Below the pieces are notes generated by a model that did not search any database, was not told where the DNA came from, and saw nothing but the letters and a program-made list of their open reading frames with translations. Positions 1-6,982 of a stretch of DNA of 9,911 nucleotides are shown here, piece by piece. The translations under genes and the position numbers were made by a program. Each line of letters starts with the position of its first letter. Within the stretch, counting starts at the first letter, position 1. The stretch lies in assembly GCA_905193085.1 (NCBI GenBank), contig CAJJNI010000080.1, positions 1 through 9,911 on the forward strand. Reading direction: 5' to 3'. The stretch is from an uncultured Lachnospiraceae bacterium (GTDB taxonomy: Bacteria > Bacillota > Clostridia > Lachnospirales > Lachnospiraceae).

Positions 1-25
1 TTCTTTTGTTCTTTTACTAAAACTA

Positions 26-54
26 TATTCATTTTTAAACTTATACTGTATAAT
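26..54 (+). promoter_or_regulatory. Probable sigma-A promoter of the methyltransferase gene
   Basis: A perfect -10 hexamer TATAAT lies at 49-54. Seventeen bases upstream is only a weak -35 match, TATTCA at 26-31 (three of six consensus bases). Transcription would start near 61, giving a leader of about 75 nt before the ATG at 138. The surrounding DNA is very A+T rich, so chance -10 matches are expected. The call rests on the exact -10, its position and the single gene downstream. Confidence 0.45.
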
Positions 55-55
55 G

Positions 56-97
56 AAAATTATGTGAAATATAAAATATTTTAATACACATAATTTT
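56..97 (+). repeat. Perfect 11-bp inverted repeat in the leader of the methyltransferase gene
   Basis: AAAATTATGTG at 56-66 is exactly complementary to CACATAATTTT at 87-97, separated by 20 A+T-rich bases. Those bases hold a second palindrome, TAAAATATTTTA (72-83). The element lies just downstream of the -10 box and ends 25 bases before the AGGAGG at 123-128. It could be an operator overlapping the transcription start or a leader RNA hairpin. No U-run follows directly that would make it a conventional terminator. The function is not known. Confidence 0.55.
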
Positions 98-137
98 AAA
101 ATTAAATTATACATTTTTAAGCAGGAGGTTTATATCT

Positions 138-1139
138 ATGAACATGAAACAGTGGGTGACTGACACTATCAATGCACCTGTAAAGAAAGCTCTTCCGGTA
201 CTCACATTCCCGGCTATCCAGAAAATGGGAATTTCTGTCAAAGAATTTATTTCTGACAGTGATTTACAGGCAAAAGGCATGAAAATTATCGCAGACTGTA
301 CTGACAGTGCTGCATCTTTAAGTATGATGGATTTATCTTTGGAAGCTGAATGTTTCGGCTCAACAATTCATTTTTCTGATGATGAAGTTCCTACAGTAGT
401 AGGCGCAATCATCGAGGAGGAAGAAGATGCTGATGCTCTTGAAATACCTGAAATTGGCACAGGAAGAACACAGATTTATATTGATGCTGTAGAAAAGGCT
501 GCCAAACTCATTACAGACCGTCCTGTTTTAGCAGGTGTAATAGGACCTTTCTCTCTTGCCGGAAGACTTCTTGATGTTACAGAAGCAATGATTTACTGCT
601 ATGACGAACCGGACATGGTACATACTGTATTAGATAAAGTAACAGCCTTTATCATTAATTACATCAAAGCATACAAGGCTGTTGGCGCAAACGGTGTAGT
701 AATGGCAGAACCACTTGCCGGACTTTTATCTCCAGCCTTAGCTGAAGAATTTTCAAGCAATTATGTAAAGAAAATTGTAGATGCTGTTCAGGACGATGAA
801 TTTATCGTTGTTTACCATAACTGCGGTAACTGTACAATCCAGATGATTGATTCAATAATTGCAACAGGTGCTCCTGTATTCCACTTTGGCAATGCAATTG
901 CAATGGACGAAATGATGGCAAAAATTCCAGAAGACAGAATTGCAATGGGAAATGTAGACCCGGCAGGACAGTTTAGAAACGGAACTCCTGAATCAGTCAA
1001 AGAATCCACAAAAGCAATTATGGAAAAATGCTGTAAATACAAGAATTTTGTTATATCTTCAGGCTGTGATATTCCACCTATGTCAAGCTGGGATAATATT
1101 AATGCATTCTTTGAAGCTGTAAAAGAATTTTATGCATAA
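138..1139 (+). CDS. MtaA/CmuA-type methyltransferase of the uroporphyrinogen decarboxylase (URO-D) family
   Basis: The 333-residue soluble protein matches the URO-D fold branch that moves methyl groups between corrinoid proteins and a thiol or pterin acceptor, rather than true heme-pathway HemE. Evidence is the family zinc motif: His227-x-Cys229 in HNCGNC, with a third ligand Cys310 in SSGCDIPP. Other family landmarks are GPFSLAG (136-142), the EPLAG segment near 191 and GNVDP (271-275). Length fits MtaA-like proteins (about 330-350 residues). AGGAGG at 123-128 sits 9 nt before the ATG at 138; the next Met (codon 3) would be 15 nt away, so 138 is preferred. The gene has its own promoter-like box and terminator and no corrinoid-protein or MtaB-like neighbour, so the methyl donor and acceptor cannot be named. 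In methanogens MtaA acts on coenzyme M; bacterial relatives may use tetrahydrofolate. The family call is firm, the substrate is open. Confidence 0.85.
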   Translation: MNMKQWVTDTINAPVKKALPVLTFPAIQKMGISVKEFISDSDLQAKGMKIIADCTDSAASLSMMDLSLEAECFGSTIHFSDDEVPTVVGAIIEEEEDADALEIPEIGTGRTQIYIDAVEKAAKLITDRPVLAGVIGPFSLAGRLLDVTEAMIYCYDEPDMVHTVLDKVTAFIINYIKAYKAVGANGVVMAEPLAGLLSPALAEEFSSNYVKKIVDAVQDDEFIVVYHNCGNCTIQMIDSIIATGAPVFHFGNAIAMDEMMAKIPEDRIAMGNVDPAGQFRNGTPESVKESTKAIMEKCCKYKNFVISSGCDIPPMSSWDNINAFFEAVKEFYA

Positions 1140-1162
1140 GCTTATATGCCTATAAAGGCAAC

Positions 1163-1196
1163 GCCCGTCCTGGTTCAAGCAGGGCGGGCATTTTTT
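1163..1196 (+). terminator. Rho-independent terminator of the methyltransferase gene
   Basis: GCCCGTCCTG (1163-1172) pairs with CAGGGCGGGC (1180-1189) around a 7-nt loop, and six T residues follow at 1191-1196. One pair is G-U when read as + strand RNA but becomes an A-C mismatch on the other strand, which supports + strand use. It lies 23 bases after the stop codon at 1137-1139. Transcripts of the convergent clpB gene would meet the same hairpin, but the minus-strand side lacks a clean U-run, so two-way action is doubtful. Confidence 0.93.
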
Positions 1197-1272
1197 CTAC
1201 TTTCGCTTGTTTCTCTTATCGAGAAAGGTAAGCAATGCAGTTTCAATAACAATATAATCACATTTAAATATT

Positions 1273-3864
1273 TTAGCTCATCTTATCTACCTTAGCTTTC
1301 AGTTCTCCATTTTCCAAATCTATAAGAATAACATCTCCTACGGATATTTCTTCTGAAAGTATCAGCTTCGCTGCGAGTGTTTCCACATTTTTCTGCAAAA
1401 ACCTCTTAAGCGGTCTTGCACCGAATACCGGGTCATATCCGTTATCTACAATGTATTGTTTTGCACTGTCAGTAAGCTTAATTGATATTTCCCTTTCTGC
1501 AAGTCTTGTGTTAATTTCTCTTAGAAGAAGTTCTATTATTCCTCCAATGTTACCCTTTGTAAGAGGCTTAAATAATATTGTCTCATCAAGACGGTTAAGA
1601 AATTCAGGCCGAAAGCTTGCACGAAGTTCATTTTCAACCATTTTCTTACATTCATCTTTAATGTTACCGTTTTCATCTATGCCTTCGAGAAGATACTGTG
1701 CACCTATATTTGATGTAAGAATCAGAATTGTATTCTTAAAATCAACTGTTCTGCCTTTTGAATCGGTTATTCTGCCATCATCGAGCACCTGTAAAAGTAC
1801 ATTAAATACATCCGGATGTGCTTTTTCTATTTCATCAAACAGTACAACTGAATATGGTTTTCTTCTTACAGCTTCTGTAAGCTGACCGCCTTCTTCATAT
1901 CCGACATATCCTGGAGGCGCTCCGATAAGTCTTGCCACAGAATGTTTCTCCATATATTCACTCATATCGATACGAACCATATTCTGCTCATCATCAAACA
2001 GGCTCTGTGCAAGTGTTTTTGCAAGCTCTGTCTTACCAACACCTGTAGGACCAAGGAAGAGGAATGAACCTATTGGTTTGTTCGGATTGTTAATACCGGC
2101 TTTGGAACGGAGAATTGCTTCTGTAACAAGCGATACTGCCTCGTCCTGACCGATTACTCTCTTATGAAGTTCATCATCAAGGTGAAGAATCTTATTTCTT
2201 TCACTCTCATTTAATTTGGTAATCGGTATACCTGTCCATCTTGAAACAATCCTTGCAATTTCTTCTTCACTTACATTCTCATGAACAAGCCTTAAATCTT
2301 TCTTCTTAAGCTGCTCTTCCTCATATTCTATCTGTTTTTCCAACTGAGGAAGTTTTCCGTACTGCAGTTCTGCTGCCTTATTTAAATCATAATCTCTTGA
2401 AGCATTCTGAATCTGTCTGTTCAAATCTTCAAGTTCTTCTCTTAATTTCTGAACTTTCTCAACAGCTTTCTTTTCATTATCCCACTGTGCCTTTTGTGAA
2501 GCAAACTGCTCTCTTAATTCTGCAAGTTCTTTTTGCAGATTCTCAAGTCTTTCCTTGCTTAATCTGTCAGTTTCCTTCTTAAGTGCAGCTTCTTCTATCT
2601 CAAGCTGCATTATTTTTCTCTGCTGCTCATCAAGCTCTGTCGGCATTGAATCAAGCTCTGTCTTAATAAGTGCACATGCCTCATCTACAAGGTCAATTGC
2701 CTTATCAGGAAGAAATCTGTCTGATATATATCTGTCTGATAAAACAGCGGCTGAAACAAGAGCACCGTCCATAATTTTTACTCCGTGGAAAACTTCGTAA
2801 CGCTCTTTCAATCCACGCAAGATTGAAATTGTATCTTCAACCGTAGGCTCATCAACCATAACAGGCTGGAATCTTCGTTCAAGTGCCGGGTCCTTTTCAA
2901 TATACTGTCTGTATTCGTCAAGTGTAGTAGCACCAATACAATGAAGTTCACCTCTTGCAAGCATAGGCTTTAACATATTTCCGGCGTCCATTGCACCGTC
3001 AGTCTTTCCTGCTCCTACAATTGTATGAAGTTCATCTATAAATAAAATTATCTGTCCATCGCTCTTCTTGACTTCTTCAAGAACCGCTTTTAATCTTTCC
3101 TCAAATTCACCTCTGTATTTGGCACCTGCAACTAGTGCTCCCATATCAAGTGCAAAAACTTTTTTATCTTTAAGGCCGTCAGGAACATCACCTCTTACAA
3201 TTCGCTGCGCAAGTCCTTCTACTACTGCTGTCTTACCAACACCAGGCTCACCGATAAGCACCGGATTATTTTTTGTCTTTCTTGACAATATCCTGATAAC
3301 ATTTCTGATTTCAGAATCTCTGCCAATAACAGGGTCCAGCTTTTGTTCTTTTGCCTTATCTACTAAATCCTGTCCGTATTTAGTAAGGGTATCATAAGTT
3401 GCCTCCGGATTATCAGAAGTTACCCTCTGATTACCACGAACTGTAGAAAGAGCCTGTAAAAATCTTTCCCTTGTTATTCCAAACTCTTTAAAAATTTCTT
3501 TTATTTCTTTATTAGGGTACTTTAACATTGACAAAAACAAATGCTCTACAGATACATACTCATCACCCATAGCTTTGGCTTCATCTTCTGCACTGATAAG
3601 AACTTTATTAAGATTTTGTCCTACATAAACCTGTCCACCCTGCACTTTTGTTCTCTTAGACACCGCACCTTCTGCAACATTACGGAAGTAATCTGTGTTT
3701 ATATCCATCTTCTGAATTAATTGTGCAAGCAGACTTTCTTCCTGCGTAAGAAGTGCAAGTAACAAATGTTCCTGTTCAATTTCCTGATTTCCGTAATCAT
3801 AGGCAAGCTTTTCGCAATCCTGAATTGCCTGGATTGATTTCTGGGTAAATTTACTAATGTTCAT
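1273..3864 (-). CDS. clpB: ClpB ATP-dependent disaggregase (Hsp100 chaperone)
   Basis: This cytosolic AAA+ hexamer threads aggregated proteins through its pore, normally with DnaK. Residues here are numbered from the upstream ATG at 3870 (865 residues). The Clp N-domain spans about 3-145. AAA-1 has Walker A GEPGVGKT (207-214), pore loop KYRG with Tyr252, Walker B ILFIDE (275-280) and the arginine-finger region ERRF (331-334). A charged coiled-coil M domain occupies roughly 405-525. AAA-2 has GPTGVGKT (607-614), pore loop GYVG (654-657), VVLFDE (685-690) and sensor-2 GARPLKR (817-823). The long M domain identifies ClpB rather than ClpA or ClpC, and length is normal (E. coli 857). Two in-frame ATGs exist. 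The AGGAGG at 3873-3878 is 8 nt from the ATG at 3864 but only 2 nt from the one at 3870, so 3864 (863 residues, MNISKF) is preferred. No motif is lost. Upstream is a terminator-like hairpin and no clear CtsR or CIRCE box. Confidence 0.97.
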   Translation of the reverse strand: MNISKFTQKSIQAIQDCEKLAYDYGNQEIEQEHLLLALLTQEESLLAQLIQKMDINTDYFRNVAEGAVSKRTKVQGGQVYVGQNLNKVLISAEDEAKAMGDEYVSVEHLFLSMLKYPNKEIKEIFKEFGITRERFLQALSTVRGNQRVTSDNPEATYDTLTKYGQDLVDKAKEQKLDPVIGRDSEIRNVIRILSRKTKNNPVLIGEPGVGKTAVVEGLAQRIVRGDVPDGLKDKKVFALDMGALVAGAKYRGEFEERLKAVLEEVKKSDGQIILFIDELHTIVGAGKTDGAMDAGNMLKPMLARGELHCIGATTLDEYRQYIEKDPALERRFQPVMVDEPTVEDTISILRGLKERYEVFHGVKIMDGALVSAAVLSDRYISDRFLPDKAIDLVDEACALIKTELDSMPTELDEQQRKIMQLEIEEAALKKETDRLSKERLENLQKELAELREQFASQKAQWDNEKKAVEKVQKLREELEDLNRQIQNASRDYDLNKAAELQYGKLPQLEKQIEYEEEQLKKKDLRLVHENVSEEEIARIVSRWTGIPITKLNESERNKILHLDDELHKRVIGQDEAVSLVTEAILRSKAGINNPNKPIGSFLFLGPTGVGKTELAKTLAQSLFDDEQNMVRIDMSEYMEKHSVARLIGAPPGYVGYEEGGQLTEAVRRKPYSVVLFDEIEKAHPDVFNVLLQVLDDGRITDSKGRTVDFKNTILILTSNIGAQYLLEGIDENGNIKDECKKMVENELRASFRPEFLNRLDETILFKPLTKGNIGGIIELLLREINTRLAEREISIKLTDSAKQYIVDNGYDPVFGARPLKRFLQKNVETLAAKLILSEEISVGDVILIDLENGELKAKVDKMS

Positions 3865-3872
3865 AATCATAA

Positions 3873-3878
3873 CCTCCT
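3873..3878 (-). promoter_or_regulatory. Ribosome binding site that decides the clpB start
   Basis: Read on the minus strand this is AGGAGG. It leaves 8 nt to the second ATG (3864) and only 2 nt to the first ATG (3870). Normal spacing therefore favours the second, giving the usual ClpB N-terminus MNISKFTQKS. Confidence 0.8.
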
Positions 3879-3892
3879 ATGCTTTTTTTGAC

Positions 3893-3931
3893 AAAAAATG
3901 GCCACAGAGCCGATACTCTATGACCATTTTT
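3893..3931 (-). terminator. Terminator-like hairpin between the GGDEF/EAL gene and clpB
   Basis: The arms are 3916-3931 and 3894-3909 with a 6-nt loop (3910-3915). As minus-strand RNA all 16 positions pair, two of them as G-U; on the + strand those two become A-C mismatches, so the element is built for minus-strand transcripts. The stem base is five A-U pairs and the transcript ends in a run of six U. It begins 39 bases after the GGDEF/EAL stop and ends about 15 bases before the clpB ribosome site. It probably terminates the upstream operon. Because so little room is left for a clpB promoter, it may also control read-through into clpB. Confidence 0.82.
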
Positions 3932-3970
3932 CAACAGTACTGCGACAACACCTAAAGCCGGTAAACAATT

Positions 3971-6961
3971 CTAATTATCTACACTTGCTGCCGACAGTAA
4001 CTTTTTGTTGCATTCTCTTATTTCGGACTTGAATCTTTCATCAATATCCTTTATTTCAAATTGTGGCTTCATAAAGTACCAACCCTGCATATAGTCAACA
4101 CCCAGACTTATAAGTGTTGCCATATCTTCGTAATTCTCAATACCTTCTGCAATTACTTTCATGTCTCTTGACTTAGTATATGACAAGAGATTCTGGACTA
4201 TTTTTTGCCGGTTCTCGTCGACACTTATTCCCATTATCATCGACATATCTATTTTAACATACTTTGGATTAATAAACAAGAGGGTAGATTCATTACTGTA
4301 ACCTGTTCCAAAATCATCAAGCGCAATACTCATTCCATACTTCTGCGCCCACTTAAATTTTGAAATCATACAGTGATTGTCCGCCTGTTCATTTTCTATT
4401 ATCTCAATTACTATACGGTTCAGTAAATGACCGTACATATCGACTATTCTCTGTAAATCAACACTCTTTAATTCATGATTTGGCACTGAATTAATAAAGA
4501 GTTTAAATTTATCATCTGGTTTTCTCTGCCTGTCAACAGCTCTGAGTGCTTCATTCCATGTCATATATTCAACATCATAAAGTCTTGACTGGGCAGTTGC
4601 AAGTCTCATAACATCTTCAGGTGAACGAAGAGCCTCTATCTGTGGTCTCATAAGAACTTCATATGCAAATATTTCACCTGTTTTTGCATCTATAATCGGG
4701 TGGAACGCATATTTGACATTGTCAGGATTATCGAGAAGCTTATTAAGCTCTTCACTTCCAGAAAACAACACTTTATTTTTCTTGAAATTATCCTTATTAA
4801 ACTCATTTAATGTACCCTTCATGTTATTCTTTGATTCGTACATTGCAAAATCTGCAAACCTGATAAGTTCTTCTATATTATCTGCATCATCAGGATACCA
4901 GGATATACCGGCAGATGCCCTTAATTTAACTGATTCCCCATTTGGCAGCCATATAGAAGATTCTCTTAAATCTTTGTGCAGATTTTCAATAACCGTTTTA
5001 ATTTCTTCTTTGTCTGCATAATTGTAGGCAAACAGCAAGAATTCATCACCGGAAACTCTTGCTGCCATAATATTATCTGATGTTGCCTTTGCAAGAACCG
5101 TAGCAGCTGCACAAATATATTTATCTCCATAATCATGACCATATGTATCATTAAAATATTTAAGATTATCCAAATCAAACATAACCATTGCTGCCACTGA
5201 TACTTTATTATCTGCTATCAGCTCTGCTACTCTGCTCTTAAACGCTCTTCTGTTGAGCAGATGTGTAAGAACATCATGGTCACGCTCGTACTCTATCTTC
5301 TTACGCTCTAAAATATCCTCAGTAATATCCATGACTGCAACAAGCCATTTATTTTTATATTTAAGTGTCTTTATTTTCATATACTTATTGGAACCTGTTT
5401 TACTTACCATATAGAAAATATCTTTTTCCTCGCCATACGGTTTTACAGATTTTTTTAATGCCTCATATTCTAATTCAAAATGCTTACGGCTCATATACTG
5501 ACTTCCATCTGCCGATTTATGCAGTTCTAATATATCAGCCGCTCTATCCATGCAGAACACATGTTCTTCATTTTCATCATACTCAATGGCACCGATAGGC
5601 ATATTTACCATATCAATTGTCTCGGCTAGTTTTGCATAGGAAAGGCTTCGTTCAAACAAATCCTTACACACTTCTCCAATCAAATCCAGCTCACCGATAT
5701 TTGTACTGTCTAAATGCCACTCTGATTGCGGGTTGTTTTCTTTTACCTGACATGCAAATAATTTCATTTTGCGGCTTACCATATAAATATAATAGCCAAA
5801 ACCAACTGCCGCCAGTAATATAATTGCCACAAAACATACTATTGTATACATTATATTGCTATAATAATCCGACAGCAGAGATTTCTTATTTACAACACCA
5901 AGAAGCAGCCATTTACCACCCTGACTGCCCTCTTCAAGTCCTGAGAAACTAAGAGCATGAACTGACGCAATATAATTTTTACCTGAATTTTCAAAACATA
6001 TAAGCGAAGCAGTTTCTGAATCAGTTGATTCTAATATATCATTTTTGTCTGATATATCAGTTCCTGCATTTGCAGAAACTATCTCACTTACAAGACTGTC
6101 TGAGCCATCTGCCTCATATGCAATATAATACATGTTATCTGAACCATTGCTTAATTCTGTAAAAGGAAGTTCACTTGTTATTTTGTCTAAATCAAGCTCT
6201 ATTCCAAGCACACCATACAATGTATTATCGGCATTCAAAAGCGGAACCGTATAAGTAATAATCTCCTGATTATCACCATGAAGTGTATATTTAGGGCAAA
6301 GACAACCATATTTGTCCTCTTTAATATTTTCAATATTATGACATGTTTCCTCAATATGATTGTAATAATCACATCTTCCTGATTCTGTTATTCTGAATGA
6401 CTGCTGCCATTTATCTGCTTTATTTATCGACATCTGCTCTAAACAGGCTGAATCACCTATAAGCAGTTCCGGTATATTATTCTCATTTAATCTCAGATAT
6501 ATTCCCTGATGAAAATCTGATCCTGACTCGGATGCAAGTGTAATAAATGCACCTTTAGCATTAGAAGTTGTCAGCAGTTCTTTAATTGTATCCTGTGTCC
6601 TGGAAATTAATCTTTCATTATAAATGCGGTTTCCATAAGATTCTTTTCCGCTTTCGTTGAAATATGATTCTGAACTTTCATCTATAATCTTCTCGATATT
6701 TTTCTGAAAATACTCAACTGTTTCCTGTTGGTTTGTAAAGTATTTTTCCAAAAAAGAACTTCTGACTGCAACTGTATTTTTTAACTGCTTATAACTTTGT
6801 TTCTTTTCTACTGATGCTGCACCCCACAACATAAATATTGACACAAATAGTAATATCTGTACTACAATAAGACATACTCCCCAAAACGCAAATCTTACAG
6901 TTAAGCGTTTGCTAACCGTAATTTCCGTCATTGATTTCTTTTCTTTTTCTGGCATGGTCAA
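3971..6961 (-). CDS. Membrane-bound GGDEF/EAL protein with extracytoplasmic sensor and PAS domain
   Basis: A 996-residue c-di-GMP enzyme, probably able both to make and to degrade the messenger. Order: short cytoplasmic N-terminus; membrane helix about 24-48; Cache-like extracytoplasmic sensor about 50-350; second helix about 371-396; PAS-like region about 440-550; GGDEF domain about 555-725; EAL domain about 745-985. The GGDEF site is SGDEF (637-641), with Asp596 in the metal motif and Lys601, Asn604 and Asp605 following. The inhibitory RxxD site is replaced by SDNI (628-631). The EAL domain starts with EVLMR (768-772) and keeps Asn824, Glu856, DDFGTG (882-887), Lys903, AEG (938-940) and Gln959, so phosphodiesterase activity is expected. 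The start is uncertain: the codon at 6961 is TTG, with ATG at 6955 two codons later. The weak AAAG at 6968-6971 is 6 nt from TTG and 12 nt from ATG. The gene lies 21 bp behind the mannose enzyme gene with no terminator between, so the two are co-transcribed. Confidence 0.93.
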   Translation of the reverse strand: MTMPEKEKKSMTEITVSKRLTVRFAFWGVCLIVVQILLFVSIFMLWGAASVEKKQSYKQLKNTVAVRSSFLEKYFTNQQETVEYFQKNIEKIIDESSESYFNESGKESYGNRIYNERLISRTQDTIKELLTTSNAKGAFITLASESGSDFHQGIYLRLNENNIPELLIGDSACLEQMSINKADKWQQSFRITESGRCDYYNHIEETCHNIENIKEDKYGCLCPKYTLHGDNQEIITYTVPLLNADNTLYGVLGIELDLDKITSELPFTELSNGSDNMYYIAYEADGSDSLVSEIVSANAGTDISDKNDILESTDSETASLICFENSGKNYIASVHALSFSGLEEGSQGGKWLLLGVVNKKSLLSDYYSNIMYTIVCFVAIILLAAVGFGYYIYMVSRKMKLFACQVKENNPQSEWHLDSTNIGELDLIGEVCKDLFERSLSYAKLAETIDMVNMPIGAIEYDENEEHVFCMDRAADILELHKSADGSQYMSRKHFELEYEALKKSVKPYGEEKDIFYMVSKTGSNKYMKIKTLKYKNKWLVAVMDITEDILERKKIEYERDHDVLTHLLNRRAFKSRVAELIADNKVSVAAMVMFDLDNLKYFNDTYGHDYGDKYICAAATVLAKATSDNIMAARVSGDEFLLFAYNYADKEEIKTVIENLHKDLRESSIWLPNGESVKLRASAGISWYPDDADNIEELIRFADFAMYESKNNMKGTLNEFNKDNFKKNKVLFSGSEELNKLLDNPDNVKYAFHPIIDAKTGEIFAYEVLMRPQIEALRSPEDVMRLATAQSRLYDVEYMTWNEALRAVDRQRKPDDKFKLFINSVPNHELKSVDLQRIVDMYGHLLNRIVIEIIENEQADNHCMISKFKWAQKYGMSIALDDFGTGYSNESTLLFINPKYVKIDMSMIMGISVDENRQKIVQNLLSYTKSRDMKVIAEGIENYEDMATLISLGVDYMQGWYFMKPQFEIKDIDERFKSEIRECNKKLLSAASVDN

Positions 6962-6982
6962 TCGTCACTTTCTTAAAATCAT

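Noticed and set aside
138..1139. Annotation as heme-pathway uroporphyrinogen decarboxylase (hemE)
   Set aside because: The HxC...C zinc motif and GPFSLAG/GNVDP landmarks match the MtaA/CmuA methyltransferase branch, and no heme-biosynthesis neighbour is present.
1163..1189. The strong hairpin as a two-way terminator also serving clpB
   Set aside because: On the minus strand one stem pair becomes a mismatch and the following bases (GTTGCCTTTATA) are not a proper U-run. It may slow clpB transcription, but this is not supported well enough to annotate.
1210..1226. TTTCTC/GAGAAA inverted repeat downstream of clpB as its terminator
   Set aside because: The stem is only 6 bp, A+T-rich, and no U-run follows in the minus-strand direction.
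1451..1885. A 144-codon open frame on the + strand inside clpB, with other open frames on the opposite strand of the large genes (for example 3068-3397 and 6909-7355)
   Set aside because: They lie antisense to well-supported conserved genes, have Ser- and Leu-rich compositions typical of reversed coding sequence, and have no ribosome site or recognisable domain.
1273..3870. Annotation of the AAA+ gene as clpC or clpA
   Set aside because: The long coiled-coil middle domain (about 405-525) and the MNISKF-type N-domain are ClpB features, and no ClpP-docking IGF/IGL-type loop is seen.
3871..3892. Possible CtsR half-site (TGTCAAA-like) just ahead of clpB on the minus strand
   Set aside because: CtsR needs two heptads related to GGTCAAA at fixed spacing. 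Only one imperfect copy is present and the second position reads GCATAGG. No CIRCE inverted repeat is present either.
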